DNA from: Blastocatellia bacterium
GTDB lineage: Bacteria; Acidobacteriota; Blastocatellia; Pyrinomonadales; Pyrinomonadaceae
DNA length: 5,859 nucleotides
Direction: 5' to 3'
NCBI GenBank assembly: GCA_003175865.1
Contig: PSRF01000363.1
Location: 1-5,859, forward strand
The notes under the pieces are model-generated. The model was not told where the DNA came from, ran no database searches, and saw nothing but the letters and a program-made list of their open reading frames with translations. Position 1 is the stretch's first letter. Every line of letters starts with the position of its first letter. Made by a program: the position numbers and the translations under genes. This document shows positions 5,859-5,859 of the stretch, in pieces.

Positions 5859-5859
5859 G

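Overview
The window carries a bacterial chromosomal segment in which every supported gene reads on the minus strand. No phage, IS or CRISPR signature was found. The best lineage guess is an Acidobacteriota-like soil bacterium, as an inference only. It rests on moderate GC, the pairing of a small six-helix membrane protein with a winged-helix regulator, and a Kgd/OdhA-type fused 2-oxoglutarate dehydrogenase, a form best known from Actinobacteria but also found elsewhere.

Right part (2007-5859): one large gene, kgd/sucA/odhA-type (1227 aa), fuses an E2-like succinyltransferase domain to a complete thiamine-diphosphate E1 2-oxoglutarate dehydrogenase. It most likely starts at a TTG codon behind a GAGGT ribosome-binding site. 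A plausible sigma70 promoter lies about 60 bp upstream, and a cluster of three strong hairpins lies at the window edge.

Middle (1514-2006): an intergenic region of about 490 bp without a convincing gene. It holds a family of 68-nt structured repeats: two near-identical tandem direct copies, a third degenerate direct copy, and one diverged copy in inverted orientation. Part of its left end is the promoter of the next operon.

Left part (1-1513): an apparent three-gene operon. A six-helix membrane protein of unknown function is followed, with an 8-bp overlap, by a small winged-helix transcriptional regulator. After a 72-bp gap without a clear promoter or terminator comes the 5' part of an FAD-dependent oxidoreductase resembling the geranylgeranyl-reductase/hydroxylase group. 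The operon promoter sits so close to the first ATG that the transcript is probably leaderless. An 8-bp palindrome overlapping its -35 box is a candidate autoregulatory operator.

No wholly new system is demonstrated. The items most worth a second look are the 68-nt repeat family, the leaderless promoter of the membrane-protein/regulator pair, and the hairpin cluster upstream of kgd.
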